Assembly: GCA_036346225.1 (NCBI GenBank) | Contig: JARFIW010000593.1 | Coordinates: forward strand, 620,001 to 684,000 | Origin: Platerodrilus igneus | Taxonomy: Eukaryota; Arthropoda; Insecta; Coleoptera; Lycidae | Direction: 5' to 3' | Length of the DNA stretch: 64,000 nucleotides | The notes under the pieces: generated by a model | What the model was told of the DNA's origin: nothing | Database searches by the model: none | Seen by the model: the letters and a program-made list of their open reading frames with translations, nothing else | Translations under genes and position numbers: made by a program | Shown: positions 33,930-46,225 of the stretch, in pieces | Layout: each line of letters begins with the position of its first letter | Position numbering within the stretch: the first letter of the stretch is position 1

Positions 33930-36017
33930 CACTTCTGTTACTTACGTAATGAATATGAAACATTTACTTCTTAATTACAATAACTCAAAAAGGTTTAGGG
34001 GGTATGATAGATATACAATACTTACCTCATTTTTTACACAGCATAATTTAGTGTAATGAAATATGACTCCAAAATTTAAGAAAGGAGAAGAAATTTGGAA
34101 ACGGTATGAGATTGTCTTATGGTTCTTTATTCTAAATTTAACAGGAAATTAAAAAAGGCAAATTTTAGTGTTCGATTTAAAATATTAAAATTGATGACAA
34201 TTTCAGGTATAACCGCAAGTGCTATCGTGCTACCATTACAAACATATTTGCTTTTATTATAGCACTTTAAATCAGTCTTGCACGCAAAGTTTGAAATCCC
34301 TCCTGGCAATATTGCTTCTATCTACAAGTAACCTACCTATCACTTAAAAACTATTCTGAATATCAAAAGCAAAAGCTATAGGTCGCACATCACACCTCCA
34401 CAATAGGTTGCTTTAGAAACTCCACTAGATAAGTAAGCTTTTCAAACTATTCTACGTAATTGCGTGTATATGCATAGGTGTTAAATTATAATGGAAAAAA
34501 ATTATCAGACATTTACGTGCGCTAAACGACTGTAAAAATTGTCCACTGTTCTACAAATAAACACAAATTTTGACAGATTATAGCTGCAACTGATTCGTTT
34601 CATTTGCTTACACCTTTTACTAATAAGCGTTCCTTCGACACAAAAGCAATTTAAGAAGTCTAATGCAACTTTAAATAATCAACACCAAGGCTATATATCC
34701 TTAATGCAGTTACTCTTCAATTAAATTTTTCTTGTCAGGTTCCATGATTAATGGTTTAATGAATCTTACAGTAGGCGCTGTAGAGCTAATCAAAACATTT
34801 AAAGGAAATGGCTGCTTAGACAAATATACAACGCTGTCTTTCAAGAATATAACTTCATCCGTGTATCTGATATGGTTTTTGACAGTTATAATGTGTGTAC
34901 GTATCTTACAGTTAGATCAGGTAGCAGTGCAAAGGGATGAGGGTGCATAATACATAACGCACTTCTTCCCGCTTGTCACTATATATCTCTTACTCCGTTA
35001 CTTTCTCATTTTAACGACCGATCTTTATCAACCATTTGCCCATTTAAATGAAAATATAATTCTTCGCAGAATTTTGTATAATCTACAAAGTGTTCTACGA
35101 GTTATCTTAAACGAAACTGCATTTATATTTATTGCCGTTGTTGGAAAATAACGACAATGGTCCGTAGTAACGCACTTATTTAGGGTTGCTTTAAAGAAGT
35201 TACTTCTAAAAATCTATGAAAAAAGAATTAAATAAAAATGCAGTTATATACTTAATGCAAACTACGCAATCTGTAACAATAAAAAACAGCACGCATGTGA
35301 CAGGAAATATGTACTGTAAAATTTCATTTTACCAAATAATGCGTTTTAAACTATCGAAACAAGTTGTCTCATGAGACCATTAAATCGTTCAGCCTATTAC
35401 GTCTCGTGAGAAGGGAAGCTGGATGCATGCATCCGTATATGCCATTCTTCTTCAAGAAAAGGGAAAAGTTACCTGTTTGGCATTTATTATATTGACGTGT
35501 AACTTGTTATTGATTTGTAGATAACACACGCACCGCACCGTTCTCTTTTATTCCGCGTATATTATTCCTAGATAGCAAACGATTTCAACGGTGTCTTAAA
35601 TTAGTATTTAATAAGAATTAGTTAATATTGAGGGTGTAAGAGCTACTCTAGCTCAAGGCCTAATTTATTATTTAAATGAAGTTACTTTTATAATACATTT
35701 GTGGCATCAAATTAAATATAAAATTGTTTCAGATATTTAGCAAGTATTTATTTTTTTAAAAATTAACTAGATAAAACTAGGGCGATTCTTCAAACACAGT
35801 AGGGGTTATACTGCTTACTATTATCAGATCACTTTTAAACAATGCTAAACACGTTATCAAAATATTAAAAAATTAATTAGATAATTTTTACATAGCTTCA
35901 GTCCAGAAAATCAAATAGGTATTTGGTATTTCACATTGGTGTTCAGTGAATTACCCAGCATAAAATTCAGCCGTCCTGAAAGTTACTGTTGACTTACACT
36001 GTAAACCTCTTATCACA

Positions 36018-36019
<2 letters not shown>
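33930..36019. other. No recognisable gene; the end resembles TG...CA elements
   Basis: The last 90 bp before the (TA)n tract (GTAAACCTCTTATCACATC) resembles the ends at 43195 and, inverted, at 12043, so an old relative may precede copy B. A short frame at 34732-34950 follows a good pyrimidine-AG stretch but has no known domain. Confidence 0.35.

Positions 36020-36053
<34 letters not shown>
36020..36053. repeat. (TA)n microsatellite
   Basis: Seventeen TA units, left flank of LTR-like copy B. Confidence 0.95.
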
Positions 36054-36060
<7 letters not shown>

Positions 36061-36966
36061 GGTTTCAAAAGGTTAAATTTGCGGTAAGCAATACAATTTC
36101 GACCACCCTGTATAAAGAAAAGAACAAATTATTTACGCGCAAAATTTATTTAATTCAATTAGGGAGAACGGACATGTGTTGACGTATTTTTATAATTAAT
36201 AATGATATGTTAGAAAGTACATAAAGAAAAACAGTTTTAAAACAAATGGAATAGGCATAATTAATTTTAATTTATTTTAATTCAAGAAGTAAAAGCATAA
36301 GAAAACCCATTAGGGTAAGGAAAATCAATAATTCCAAGGCAAAAGTTCTCTGTAACAAGCAGATGTCAGTTTTATACAAATACAACGAAATATAAACTCC
36401 AAGAATTGTTGTGCTAAACGGTCTATAATTAACGAACACCTGCATTTTTAAAAGGTTACAATCGTGGAAATTATGAGCATAGTAAAACAGGATTTCATAG
36501 AAAATATTTCCAACCGTCAGTTGGTTTGAACAACAAGCTAACAAATTTCTTAAAGAGGAAGGGAAATGCACGATAGGTTATATACTACAGATAGAGACTG
36601 AGATAAAAGCGTTGATATTTAAAACGCACGTACTATATCCAAGTGGAGTGGAGATGAACTGTCAGCAATATCAATTTTCCATAACTCAAGTGGGGTTTTG
36701 AACGCGACAGCAAAGATGCATAAGACAGAGATAAAAATATTACAGGCGGGGTTTTGTGACGACACAGAATAGTATCATTGGTTAAGAACATACAGTTTTC
36801 CAAACGTAGACAAACGCGACAGGTGGGAGCAATTTCGGATACGTACGACACGTCCACGGAGTGAATTTCAGAAATTTTCAAGACGGTTGTATTAAAATTT
36901 GCAGAATTTTAATTTGAAAATAAGCTTTTCGCGTGAAGTGTGTCCGGGAGGTAGCATTTAGAAAGA

Positions 36967-36974
36967 TATAAATA
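36967..36974 (+). promoter_or_regulatory. TATA box of LTR-like copy B
   Basis: TATAAATA, 913 bp from the left end; the following ACTCTA is shared with copy C. Confidence 0.5.
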
Positions 36975-37893
36975 CTCTAGCTAAATTAGGGGGGTTCTCT
37001 TTGTCTCTTTGTCTACACGTCGCTTTTATACTACTTTACTACAGTAGACCAACATTATAGTAGAGTTTTTGTTTATGTGAGTATTAGATATGTTCAGAAT
37101 ACAGTAAATATAGTGCTTGCACGTGTACAATTATTAGTAGTGGCCTTCTATTTATTAACGCAAAATACGAGTAGTGTATATTAAATTAATAGAGGTCTGG
37201 CTACTATTATACTAAGCTACAAAATCAATAAATAGAAGCATAATATACGTGGGTAAGCATCACAGCAACCGGATTGTATGCTGTTATGGAATGGTACTTT
37301 GAAACAACGCGCTTGACGAATTAATTGGAGTTATTGTCTGTGAATCCGCTCAGTATCACAGCGCATGGGCACGAAGCTAAGGTGTTCTGGTGATCGTCGT
37401 CGAAGGAATGGAGGCCTGAGGCATTCTCCAGGTAATTTATTTGAAATTTCTGTTGTCTGACAAACTTTTGTAAAATTTTGTGCTGTGTGAGTGAATTGTG
37501 GGGTTTATTTATGGTTATATAAACTTATTGGAAAAGATACCTGTACTGGACAATCTATCGGGGTTTAAATATTGAAAAGGGGTATTTAAAACTTACAAAA
37601 TTTTATTCTGAATATAAATTAGATTGTAAAGGGTAAAAGGGTCTATCAATTTGTATTAATTTATGCAAGGTAAAAGGCATATATTAAATAAACTGGGTTA
37701 TTATGAGCTCACCATACTCCAGTGTACTATCAATTAGGATAATATGTGGGGCCCATCTACTCATATTGTATTAAATTTGTTTGCAAATAATTAGAAAAGT
37801 AAGGACTTTAAAAACATATCCATTTTGAGTTTGTAATTAGTGTATATTAAACTGGTTTTATACATGTGAATAATTTGTCTGTAAATAGCAGTA

Positions 37894-37925
37894 AATAAAA
37901 GATTGTATGATTGTTGTATTATTTG
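37894..37925 (+). terminator. Polyadenylation signal of LTR-like copy B
   Basis: AATAAA followed within 30 bp by TGTATGATTGTTGTATTAT, a GU-rich downstream element that copy C repeats exactly (52782 onward). Confidence 0.5.
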
Positions 37926-38142
37926 GTAATTTTATTGAATGGTGTGCGAGTGTGAAGAAAGAATGGTTTTATATTTAGGTAGCCGAGAAAAGGCACAGCT
38001 GAGCTAGCTAGGGAAGCAGCTGAAGATTGTTGAAGCAGAAACGTAAGAGGGTAAGAAACTTTTTTTTGAAATTTTTTTTATTTACGAAAAGTATTTGATG
38101 ACACTGGCGATGTTAAAAGCTTAAAATCTCCTACCACAGCAA

Positions 38143-38166
38143 TATATATATATATATATATATATA
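38143..38166. repeat. (TA)n microsatellite
   Basis: Twelve TA units between copy B and element D. Confidence 0.95.
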
Positions 38167-38905
38167 TTGCCGCGAGTTCTTACTTGGAAAGTCCCTTAAA
38201 ATTTGTGTTGTCATAAATGCTCCGGACCTAATCTGGAAATGAACCTCTACACCCAGACTTGCATTACATATTACCTTATAATAATACCATCTAAAAATGC
38301 TTTCCAATTCGGACGCCAAGACCTCCAACTTTTTGCTCAGCTTCCTCAGGGATATTCGCCACGGCTGCTCATTAGCTCTCTGAAAATAATACCCTACTAT
38401 TCAAAAAATAAATAAAATTTGACTGCCAAAAGTACTTCACGCTTTATTGGAACATTTTTCATACACCTTGGATCTTTAACAAATATCATCGAATTTTAAA
38501 TAAAGGCCTTTTAATTAAAATACTTTAAAAATTTATTAATTTACATCGATCATTAAATAAAAGTGACAGGGCTTATCCCCAACTTTACTTTAAAACCCCA
38601 GGTCTATTACGAGCTCATATTAAAAACCTTTCTGTACGTATGTGCTAACTACGGCACTGAAAAATTACCAGAAACCCTTTTGCTTTGTACAAACAGCCAA
38701 TATTACACCTTCATTTCATAACACCAAATAGTACATAAATATGTTTTCATACCACCCCTTCTCAAAGTAAATTGTCAATTAAAAAATTGTCATAATCACC
38801 AACAAATTCACAATATTCAAAAGTTTTAAAAGGTTAAATTACCTGGATTAGGCACCACCAGCTCTCTACGTTGAAATCATATCCGATGTGGTCATACCTC
38901 TAGAC
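38167..38905 (-). mobile_element. LTR-like relative D, right half only
   Basis: On the minus strand it carries GGTGGTGCCTAATCCAGGTAA (38850 region), TATGAGCTCGTAAT, an AATAAA signal, TTTTCAG, AGCAGCCGTGGCG and ends CTCGCGGCAA at the (TA)n tract. This is the order of the right half of copies B and C, but diverged. A short frame (38328-38131) reads through it without a known domain. Confidence 0.5.
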
Positions 38906-39489
38906 TTCTCGTTCATTTCGTAGCATTTAAAAGATAGCGTAGGGTAAATTAAAAACATTTAATCATCGTTTATAAAGTGTAATTCGTAAACGTTAGCATT
39001 TGTATAACCTTCAAAAGCTTAATTATAACAGAGGGTAGAAGAAAATATTTTCCTAGTATTGTTTGTAACAAGGGTAAAGGTGTTTTAAACAAGCTTAACG
39101 GTTACAGAGGGGCAGACAAAACATCACTTCTTAGTATTTGCTAACGAGTTTGAAAGTAGTTTTGGTCAAGGATTTCTGAATATTTTTGTAAATATGTTCA
39201 ACCGTCGTTAAATTTCTACGTATTTCAACAGGGAACGTGCATACTTGGAGGAAATGCAGGGAGACGAGAAAGGAATGGATTTAATATGTACGAATGAGAT
39301 GCCACATGTTCTACAAACATCAATGGAAGATTGTAATATTTAGTGGGGAATAAAAGTACAAGCTACTACAAACAAATAGAGATGGAGTATCAGATAGAAT
39401 ATATGTGTGGTGATAGAGAAAATAGAGTAGCAGCGTGCAGTCTTAAATGGTATCATATAACTTGAGAAGGTTCCAGAACGTGCAGTCAT

Positions 39490-40350
39490 AAACGAGGGTA
39501 ACAGTCATCGATAGTATGACTGTAGACACATGTGTGGTGGTGCATTCCAGGTAACAGATTTTTGTGTATAATTGTTTTGTGAATTTATTTTGTGTATAAT
39601 GACATTTTATGCCTTATAGGTATATTTCTATAAATTTTAATAGACTAAGAGGTACCGAATAAACTTTTATGAATTATTATTTGACCACATTTTTATGTGG
39701 GAATTTTATATTTGTAAAATAATTTATTTAATATTTGTGTATCAACAAGGTAAAAGAGACTTATGGTATTTGGCTGTGCGAAAATTAGCACGAGTGTTTA
39801 TAGGTTGTACTATGAGCTCTTATTAAAACTGGGGTAACGTAAGGAGTATGAAAATGCCCTGTTACTTTAAAATAAAATTTAATCTGTGGATAAAAATTTA
39901 ATCAGGAAATATTTGGAAAAATGTATTATTTCAAAGGTGAATGTTTGTAATTTAATAACGTGTGAAATAAGGATTGATGAAGATTTTTGGTGTAGTATGT
40001 TATTATGAATAAATCGTCACTGTAGACGCGTTTGCTTTTTAGTACGGTAGTATATTTCATATAACAACTGAGCAGCCGTGGTAAACTTCTCTGATGAAGC
40101 TGTGATTTGGGGATTTATAGCAAAAAGCTGGCAGTAGTTTAGCGTCCATTAAGGAAGGTCATCATCAAGGACCAGGTCAATTTCAGAAAACAAAATAGCA
40201 CCAAAACTGTGGAGCTTCATCATAGAGGGGCAAAAATTTTCAGAGCAAAAAGGCGGCCCAAGTTTTTGGGTGTTTTCAATATAATCTTTCACCGTAGTAG
40301 TAGCAGTTAAGTCTTTTATTTTAGCAGTCTTCAGTCCAGGAAAACTTTAG

Positions 40351-40353
<3 letters not shown>
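39490..40353 (+). mobile_element. LTR-like relative E, right half
   Basis: Plus-strand counterpart of D: GGTGGTGCATTCCAGGTAA (39537), TATGAGCTCTTAT (39810), AATAAA (39989), CAACTGAGCAGCCGTGG (40065). D and E lie head to head with about 580 bp between them and together run from one (TA)n tract to the next. Confidence 0.5.

Positions 40354-40387
<34 letters not shown>
40354..40387. repeat. (TA)n microsatellite
   Basis: Pure TA run between element E and the Penelope-like tail. Confidence 0.95.
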
Positions 40388-40389
<2 letters not shown>

Positions 40390-40447
40390 TTGTTTTTAAT
40401 GGGTTTGAGGTCAGCTGGTAAAAAGAAAACTCTTTTATAATACCTAA

Positions 40448-40477
40448 ATTTTCGGATTAACTTAATCCTTGATCACA
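40448..40477 (-). ncRNA. Hammerhead-ribozyme-like motif in the Penelope-like tail
   Basis: Minus strand: CTGTGATCA, then the hairpin GGATTAAGTTAATCC, then GAAAA. The box-stem-GAAA layout follows hammerheads of Penelope-like elements; CUGAUGA is altered to a GUGAUCA-like form, so activity is uncertain. Confidence 0.4.
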
Positions 40478-40754
40478 GACTTTTAAAAATGTTACAAACA
40501 ACTAGGCTAAATTATACAAATATTAATTGCAACTTACAAGATGAGTTGTTTTAAAAAGTTAACATCGAAATTAAGTATTGTTTTTCACTTCTAAATGTAG
40601 CAAGGATATATAATTTGTATAAGGAGAAATGTAAAAATAAAAATTGTCAGATTTTGAAATCTTTCAAATTCTCTTTTTTTAACAGGATACCTGATACCTT
40701 TATTTATTGCATATGTTATGTTGTATGCAATAGTTGTTGTTTGTTTGATTGTGT

Positions 40755-40820
40755 GTGTGTGTTGTGTGTGTGTATGTGTCTATGCGCACGCGTGAGGTTG
40801 TGTGGTGTGTATGTGTATAT
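40755..40820. repeat. (TG)n-rich microsatellite
   Basis: Imperfect TG/TATG run inside the Penelope-like tail. Confidence 0.85.
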
Positions 40821-41164
40821 GTATTTATAACATTAAACATATTAACAAATATTAACAAATATTACATTAGGCATGTAGCTATATTTTTAAATTAAGTAAA
40901 TATGTGTAAATCGAGCTCAAACCACTAATATCAGTTTTTTATTTATATTATTTTTGCACAGAAAATGTGATACATTTCAAGAAATAGTCTTTTTTGTTTA
41001 TCTTTCTATAATTCTAAAATTTTTGGATTTTTGAAATCTATTCTATGATCTAAATTAGTTGAATGACTCGATAAAGCACAGGAATTTGGTTTAACTTTTT
41101 TGTCGCTTTTGTGTTGAATTATACGTTGATTTAAGGATTGAGATGTTTGTCCAATATACAGGCC

Positions 41165-41166
<2 letters not shown>

Positions 41167-41200
<34 letters not shown>
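41167..41200. repeat. (TA)n microsatellite
   Basis: Seventeen TA units; a second tract follows at 41259-41300 after 58 bp of other sequence. Confidence 0.95.
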
Positions 41201-41203
<3 letters not shown>

Positions 41204-41255
41204 GAATTGGTAACGACCTTGCTTTTTCTGCTGACCTAAAACCCATAAAGTTATA

Positions 41256-41258
<3 letters not shown>

Positions 41259-41300
<42 letters not shown>
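41259..41300. repeat. (TA)n microsatellite
   Basis: About twenty TA units. Confidence 0.95.
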
Positions 41301-41305
<5 letters not shown>

Positions 41306-43194
41306 TTGCTAAGGTATTGGCGGATTATCGAGCCCCGACGTTGGGCTGTATATTTATTTTGCTATGCTATTTACGTAATTTTCTCACCCCTTACTTCGGG
41401 TTGTTATTTTTATTATTATGAACCGGAATTCTTGATTCCCTTCGTTGTGCGCCTTATTAATTTTCTACGTACTCTAAATTATTGAACCACCATTTTAACG
41501 TTCACTATTAAGTGTAATTATCTCCTCCTCCAGCTGTTTTCCTAATATTGCTATCAACTGGACTTTATCATTAAACAACTCTATCTACCAATGGCAAAAT
41601 TCGATACGTTACCGCCTTGCGGGTTATTGCTTTCCTATTTAACTTGTGGCTCCGCCTTTGTACTATTTAAATCTTATGACCTCGGCTAGCATTTATTTGC
41701 AATTATAAAATTCAGTAAATTTAGATTTTATATAATGAAACCAATATGTTATGTACAGCTTTTGAAATTATTTGTAATACATTTCTTATAAATTTCATTT
41801 ATTAACAACCATCTAGTATGTACTCAAAAACCCAAAGTCACCAAAGAAAATTTATTATCTTTACCAACAAAGTGTAGAATATTCTAAACCTGTTTTCTTA
41901 TTACTCATTCAATACGTATGCAACCTCTTTTGTTGACTTCTTCACACGCATATCATATTTAGCAAATTCAATATTAAAAATAAAATAAAAATTCATATGG
42001 AAAAACAAATGTCTTATAACTAAAAATCTGACCTGGTTTTATCTTTTTCACATCGATGCTTCCAATAAAAATGATCTTCCCCAATTCTGGATTCCATTCA
42101 AATTATTACACTATGGACCACCACCATTAAATTATATACCCCAATTTATTTCAATTCCTCAAACTTAGACTCTTATCATTCTTGCCCCAGACTTAAAATT
42201 GTAGTTTGTTTCATCCCTGTACTTCAAGATTGTATTATTCTTCTTTTCCCCTTTGACATTTAAATTGTATTACTGTATTTTTTTCTTAACATCAGAATTC
42301 TAGTCTATTTCCCTCAGACCTCGAAACCGTTTAAACGGTAATTATAATCTTCATACTCTCACTCATTTTTATTTCACTTTTATAATTATTACGTATTACT
42401 TTGTTTTAGTGGCAACGCATTTCGGCCTTCGTTGAGTTCAAAACAACCTTCTTATCAAGGTGCTTGCTAATATAATCTCGAATTCCCACTCCATCCGTGG
42501 GTCTGGTCTAGAACTCGTCGCTTGTTTCTGACCAATCAAATAATTGCTTTTAGAGCAGTTTCTGATGCAATGCTCCACGCTTTCCCATAATCACAACCTG
42601 CCCGCAGCTGTCTTTCATTATCAACATGCTGTATTTTGATAGATTACTTGCTTTTCTATAAACAACTGATGCAACCCGACTATAAATTTTCATGTTTACA
42701 TGTGATTCACGCAATTTTTAATCCTTTCTTTTATCAAATTGGTTAGATCTTTGTACGCATTTATATTAACTGCCTGAAACTCTATTTCTATATCCGTATT
42801 AATTTAATCGTCTGGAACTCTTCTTCTTAATGCGTGTCTAATTACACTTTATCATTTATTTCTCAATATACGCGTACTTCCACTGAAAAATATCCTTATT
42901 TGTTTTACCTAAATTAACTAAACTTTATCTACAGGGTATTTAATGTTTACTATTTACTTAATACATGTATTTCTCATTCCTACGCCAACCATGCGTCTTC
43001 CTATGTTTACGTGCGTCGCCCAAAAACTATTTCTACTTTATATACAGGGTGTTGACTACTTACTATCTACAAACTATGTCTATTTCTTAATTATTTCCTT
43101 AAATAAGTGTAGTATTCTGCTGCCTATTCTAATTACTCCTTCCAGAACGACCTTTACTATAACGTGCACCCTTAAGCAACCCCTTATCACAGCA
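41301..43194 (+). mobile_element. Noncoding element F between (TA)n tracts
   Basis: Its right end, CCCTTAAGCAACCCCTTATCACAGCAA, written here only by its halves CCCTTAAGCAACCCC and TTATCACAGCAA, matches element G's end at 12043 on the other strand. Two internal TACAGGGT boxes (42930, 43045). At 42412-42460 the minus strand reads TTGATAAGAAGG ... CCGAAATGCGTTGCC, a Penelope-like tail signature, so F may be mosaic. No coding region. Confidence 0.4.

Positions 43195-43232
<38 letters not shown>
43195..43232. repeat. (TA)n microsatellite
   Basis: TA run with one C, between element F and the truncated LINE. Confidence 0.95.
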
Positions 43233-44580
43233 TTCGAAAAAAATATTATTATCCCAATCCCAAAAAAGTCAGGAGCTGATAGGTGTGAGAATTTTAGAAC
43301 GGTTAGTTTAACTTCTCATGCTTCCAAAATACTAACAATAATAATTAAAAATAGAGTAGAAGCTTTGACTGAGAATTATTTAGGCGAAGACCAATATGGT
43401 TTTCGTAAAGACAGAGGAACTAGAGAACCGATACTAATGATTAGGGTAATTATCGAAAAAAGGTTACAAAAAAATAAAAAAACTCATTTCGCGTTTGTAG
43501 ATTTAGAAAAAGCATTTGATAGGGTTAATTGGATTGTTATGTTCAGGGTTTTGCAAAAAATAGGAATCTCTCATAGGGATAGAAAAATTATTTATAGTCT
43601 ATATAAAAACCAAAGCGTAGTAATTAGATTTGATGAAATAGAAAAGGAAGCTAAGATTAGAAATGGTGTTAGACAGGGTTGCATACTGTCTCCCTTGATT
43701 TTTAATGTTTATATTGAGGAAGCAAACTTAGCTAGAGAGAGAAAAGAGATAGGTATTAGTGTACAGGGACAGAAAATAGACATGTTACGTTTGCAGATGA
43801 TATAGCCATTATAGCAGAGTCTAGAAAAGAGTTAGGAGAGTTTTTAAATATTTTAGATGAGATACTACAGAGTAACTATGGTATGAGAATTAACTCAGTA
43901 AAGACAAAAATAATGACAAGTGAGTTACAGCCTAGTTCTAAACCAAAATTAAAAATAGGTAATACCGAGTTAGAGGAGGTAGATGAATTTTGCTATTTAG
44001 GTAGTATAATTACAAAAGATGGACGTATCAGAAGGGATATAGTAGCTAGAATAGCTCAAGCTAGAAAAATGTTTTTAAAAAAGAAAACTTACTAATAGCT
44101 AATAGTATTAGTTTAGATAATAGAAAAAGTTTTTTAAAGTCGTACGTATGGAGCGTTCTACTATATGGTAGTGAGACTTGGACAATTAAAGAAGTAGATA
44201 AGAAAAAGATAGAAGCTTTTGAAACTTGGTGTTATAGGAGAATGTTAAAGATTAGTTGGACAGATAGAGTAACAAACGAGGAAGTTTATAGAAGGATAGG
44301 TGAGGATCCCTGTATGTGAAACAATTGAAGGTCAGGAGAGATAGAATGATAGGGCACCAGTTAAGACATGAGGGACTATTTAGTAAAGTCTTAGATTATA
44401 GACTACCAAATAAAAATAGAGTAGGAAGGCCTAGACAATCAGCTATATTAGTCAAATGTCATTAGAGATGTATGACTCACAGAGTATGTAGACCTTTATA
44501 GACTAGCTCAGAATAGAAAAGCATGTTTAGAGCTAGCGTCAAACCGACTTGCTAAGTAAGCCTTCGAAAACAATAACAAA
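43233..44580 (+). pseudogene. LINE reverse transcriptase, 5'-truncated (family 1)
   Basis: Starts abruptly after the (TA)n tract inside the reverse-transcriptase domain: IPIPKKSGADRCENFRTVSL, QYGFRKDRGTREPILM (43390), FAFVDLEKAFDRVNW (43490), NGVRQGCILSPLIFNVYIEE (43660), then the catalytic FADD at 43790-43801, where a one-base loss shifts the frame just before it. It continues with ELEEVDEFCYLGSIITKDG, YVWSVLLYGSETWTI (44145), AFETWCYRRMLKISWTDRV (44215) and RDRMIGHQLRHEG. No endonuclease domain remains. Frameshifts at about 43789, 44090 and 44310 and a later stop. The same family occurs at 4970 and 60930. It needs an intact partner to move and is dead. Confidence 0.85.
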
Positions 44581-44799
44581 AGGAAAATAAATCAGTTAAC
44601 TAAATGTCACCAGGATATGACTCACAATTGTAGCGGTCTGGCATGTTGGCGATTCGTTAAGCCTTACCATAACATATAATTTAAACTTTTCCTTGGGATA
44701 ACCAGGTTATATTTCATTTCCTTATAAATGGTAATCATGTAAACATGTTAGAGTTCTTTAACAACCATCAAGTTGCTAATATCTATGTAGAGCCAGCTG

Positions 44800-44972
44800 G
44801 ATAGGAAAAAGATAGAAGGATATAGGAAGACACCTAGACCAAACTGTATTAGTCAAATTATTAGAAATTTAGGTTGTGAAGGGTATGTAGAGCTTTTTAG
44901 ACTAGCACAGAATAGAAAAGAAGTTAGAGCTGCGTCAAACCGACCTTAAGTAAGGTCGATAACAAATGATGA

Positions 44973-44974
<2 letters not shown>
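44800..44974 (+). mobile_element. LINE 3' terminal fragment (family 1)
   Basis: Reads RPNCISQIIRNLGCEGYVEL, FRLAQNRKEVRAASNRP and a stop, matching the C-terminus of the copy before it (FRASVKPTC-like at 44520). The 3' tail goes through GGTCGATAACAAATGATGATG straight into a (TA)n tract, as if the tract were the element's terminal simple repeat. Confidence 0.7.

Positions 44975-45012
<38 letters not shown>
44975..45012. repeat. (TA)n microsatellite
   Basis: Nineteen TA units between the LINE end and the Penelope-like fragment. Confidence 0.95.
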
Positions 45013-45014
<2 letters not shown>

Positions 45015-46225
45015 AGGTGCGTGCATTAGAAACAGCTATATATAAACCCAAATTATGGCTAAGGTATGTTGACAACACGTTTGTGGTCTAGACACATGGA
45101 AGAGAACAACTCAGTGGTTTCTTAGAACATCTTAACGGTATACATCCAAAAATAAAGTTTACCACGGAAGTGGAAGAAAATAACAAATTACCGTTTCTGG
45201 ATGTACTTGTGTAGAAAAAGGATAACGAACAACTTAGCCAAACGCTCTACAGAAAGTCAACTCACACAGATAGATACTAAGACGTCAAGTCACACATCAC
45301 CAGACACAACTCTACTCTGTTGTGAAAACCTTAGTTACACGGCCCCAGAGGCTAGCTGATGACACAAATAAACAGGAAGATATACGAAAGTTACAAAAGC
45401 CTTCCAGAAGAACGAATGCTTACACCAAACCATTCAGAAGTCAATGTCCAACCAGGAAACCCAAAGCCGGGGTTACCACTAACTACAGCATACTTACCAT
45501 TAATTAAAGGGACAACAGGCAGAATCAGCAAAGTTCTACAAAAGTACAAAATAGCTACCACATTCAACACTCATAGAAAAATTAGTGCAATCCTAAGGAA
45601 TTCCAAAGATCAGATCCCATTGGAAGACCAAGGAGTCTACGAAATACCATGCTCAGACTGCAACAAATCTCTTACATTAGGTAGACAAACAGAGGAATTA
45701 GTGTTAGAAAGGAAGAACATAAAAACGCAATAAAAAAGAACGAAAAGACCTCATCGCTAGCTCAGCACTACAGGTCACAACATCGACTTCAAGAATACTA
45801 GAACTCTAGCTAAGATTGAACACTACACCTCGAGTATAATTCGAGAAGCTATTGAAATAGAGAAACGCCCACATAGTCTCAACACAAGGGTTAATTCCCA
45901 AAGACTGCCGCAGGCACGGAAACCAGCAATTACTAGTCTACGCATCGTTAAACAATCTGAAAGGAGCATTTTGTTAAATCCTCGGTGTAGAACAACTAAA
46001 CAACATGCATCAGTTGAACGACACGAAGACGCACCAGAAATCAAGCAAGTGCAACAGGGCATGTATTCTAAATAGTATATATAGCAGGACAAAGGAACAC
46101 TTCTTCATTCACTGCTAACCTACAGAGCCTGAAAATGGCAGATGTGATTTTGCTGAAACGCCGCCAAGTTGACAACGGTTCACTTCAGAACCAGACAGTT
46201 ATGGGGAATAATACCTGGAAAATTG

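Larger units (their letters stand above)
36054..38142 (+). mobile_element. LTR-like TG...CA element, complete copy B (2,089 bp)
   Basis: Begins TTGTTGTGGTTTC and ends TACCACAGCAA, so the outermost bases form an inverted TTG-TGTGG/CCACA-CAA pair enclosing TG...CA, both sides in (TA)n. Landmarks in order: a CACCCTGTATAAAG block, ACGCGCAAAATTTATTT, AACACCTGCAT, AACCGTCAGTTGG, a TATA box at 36967, a CCAGGTAA possible splice donor (37429), ATGAGCTCACCATACTCCAG (37703), AATAAA (37894) followed by a T/G-rich stretch, and CTGAGCTAGC near the end. Promoter, then polyadenylation signal, then a short tail is the order of U3-R-U5 in an LTR. No protein is encoded. Alternative: a non-autonomous DNA element with short TIRs. 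Confidence 0.65.
40388..41166 (-). mobile_element. Penelope-like element, 3' fragment
   Basis: Minus strand: a GIY-YIG nuclease C-terminal part (GLYIGQTSQSLNQRIIQHKS, 41160-41100; CALSSHSTNLDHRIDFKNP; KRLFLEMYHI to about 40960) followed by a noncoding tail with a hammerhead-like motif. The first base of the fragment touches a (TA)n tract at 41167 and the tail ends at another at 40387. Here the YIGQT motif is intact. One stop lies within the nuclease piece. The reverse transcriptase is missing. Confidence 0.7.

Noticed and set aside
34732..34950. Possible exon after a pyrimidine-rich AG
   Set aside because: No domain, no neighbouring exon and no donor site that I could defend.
41143..41421. 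Frame with long Tyr-Ile runs (also at 13631, 26373, 43000, 46135, 47952 and 50771)
   Set aside because: Tyr-Ile runs are (TA)n tracts read as protein; the extensions are chance.
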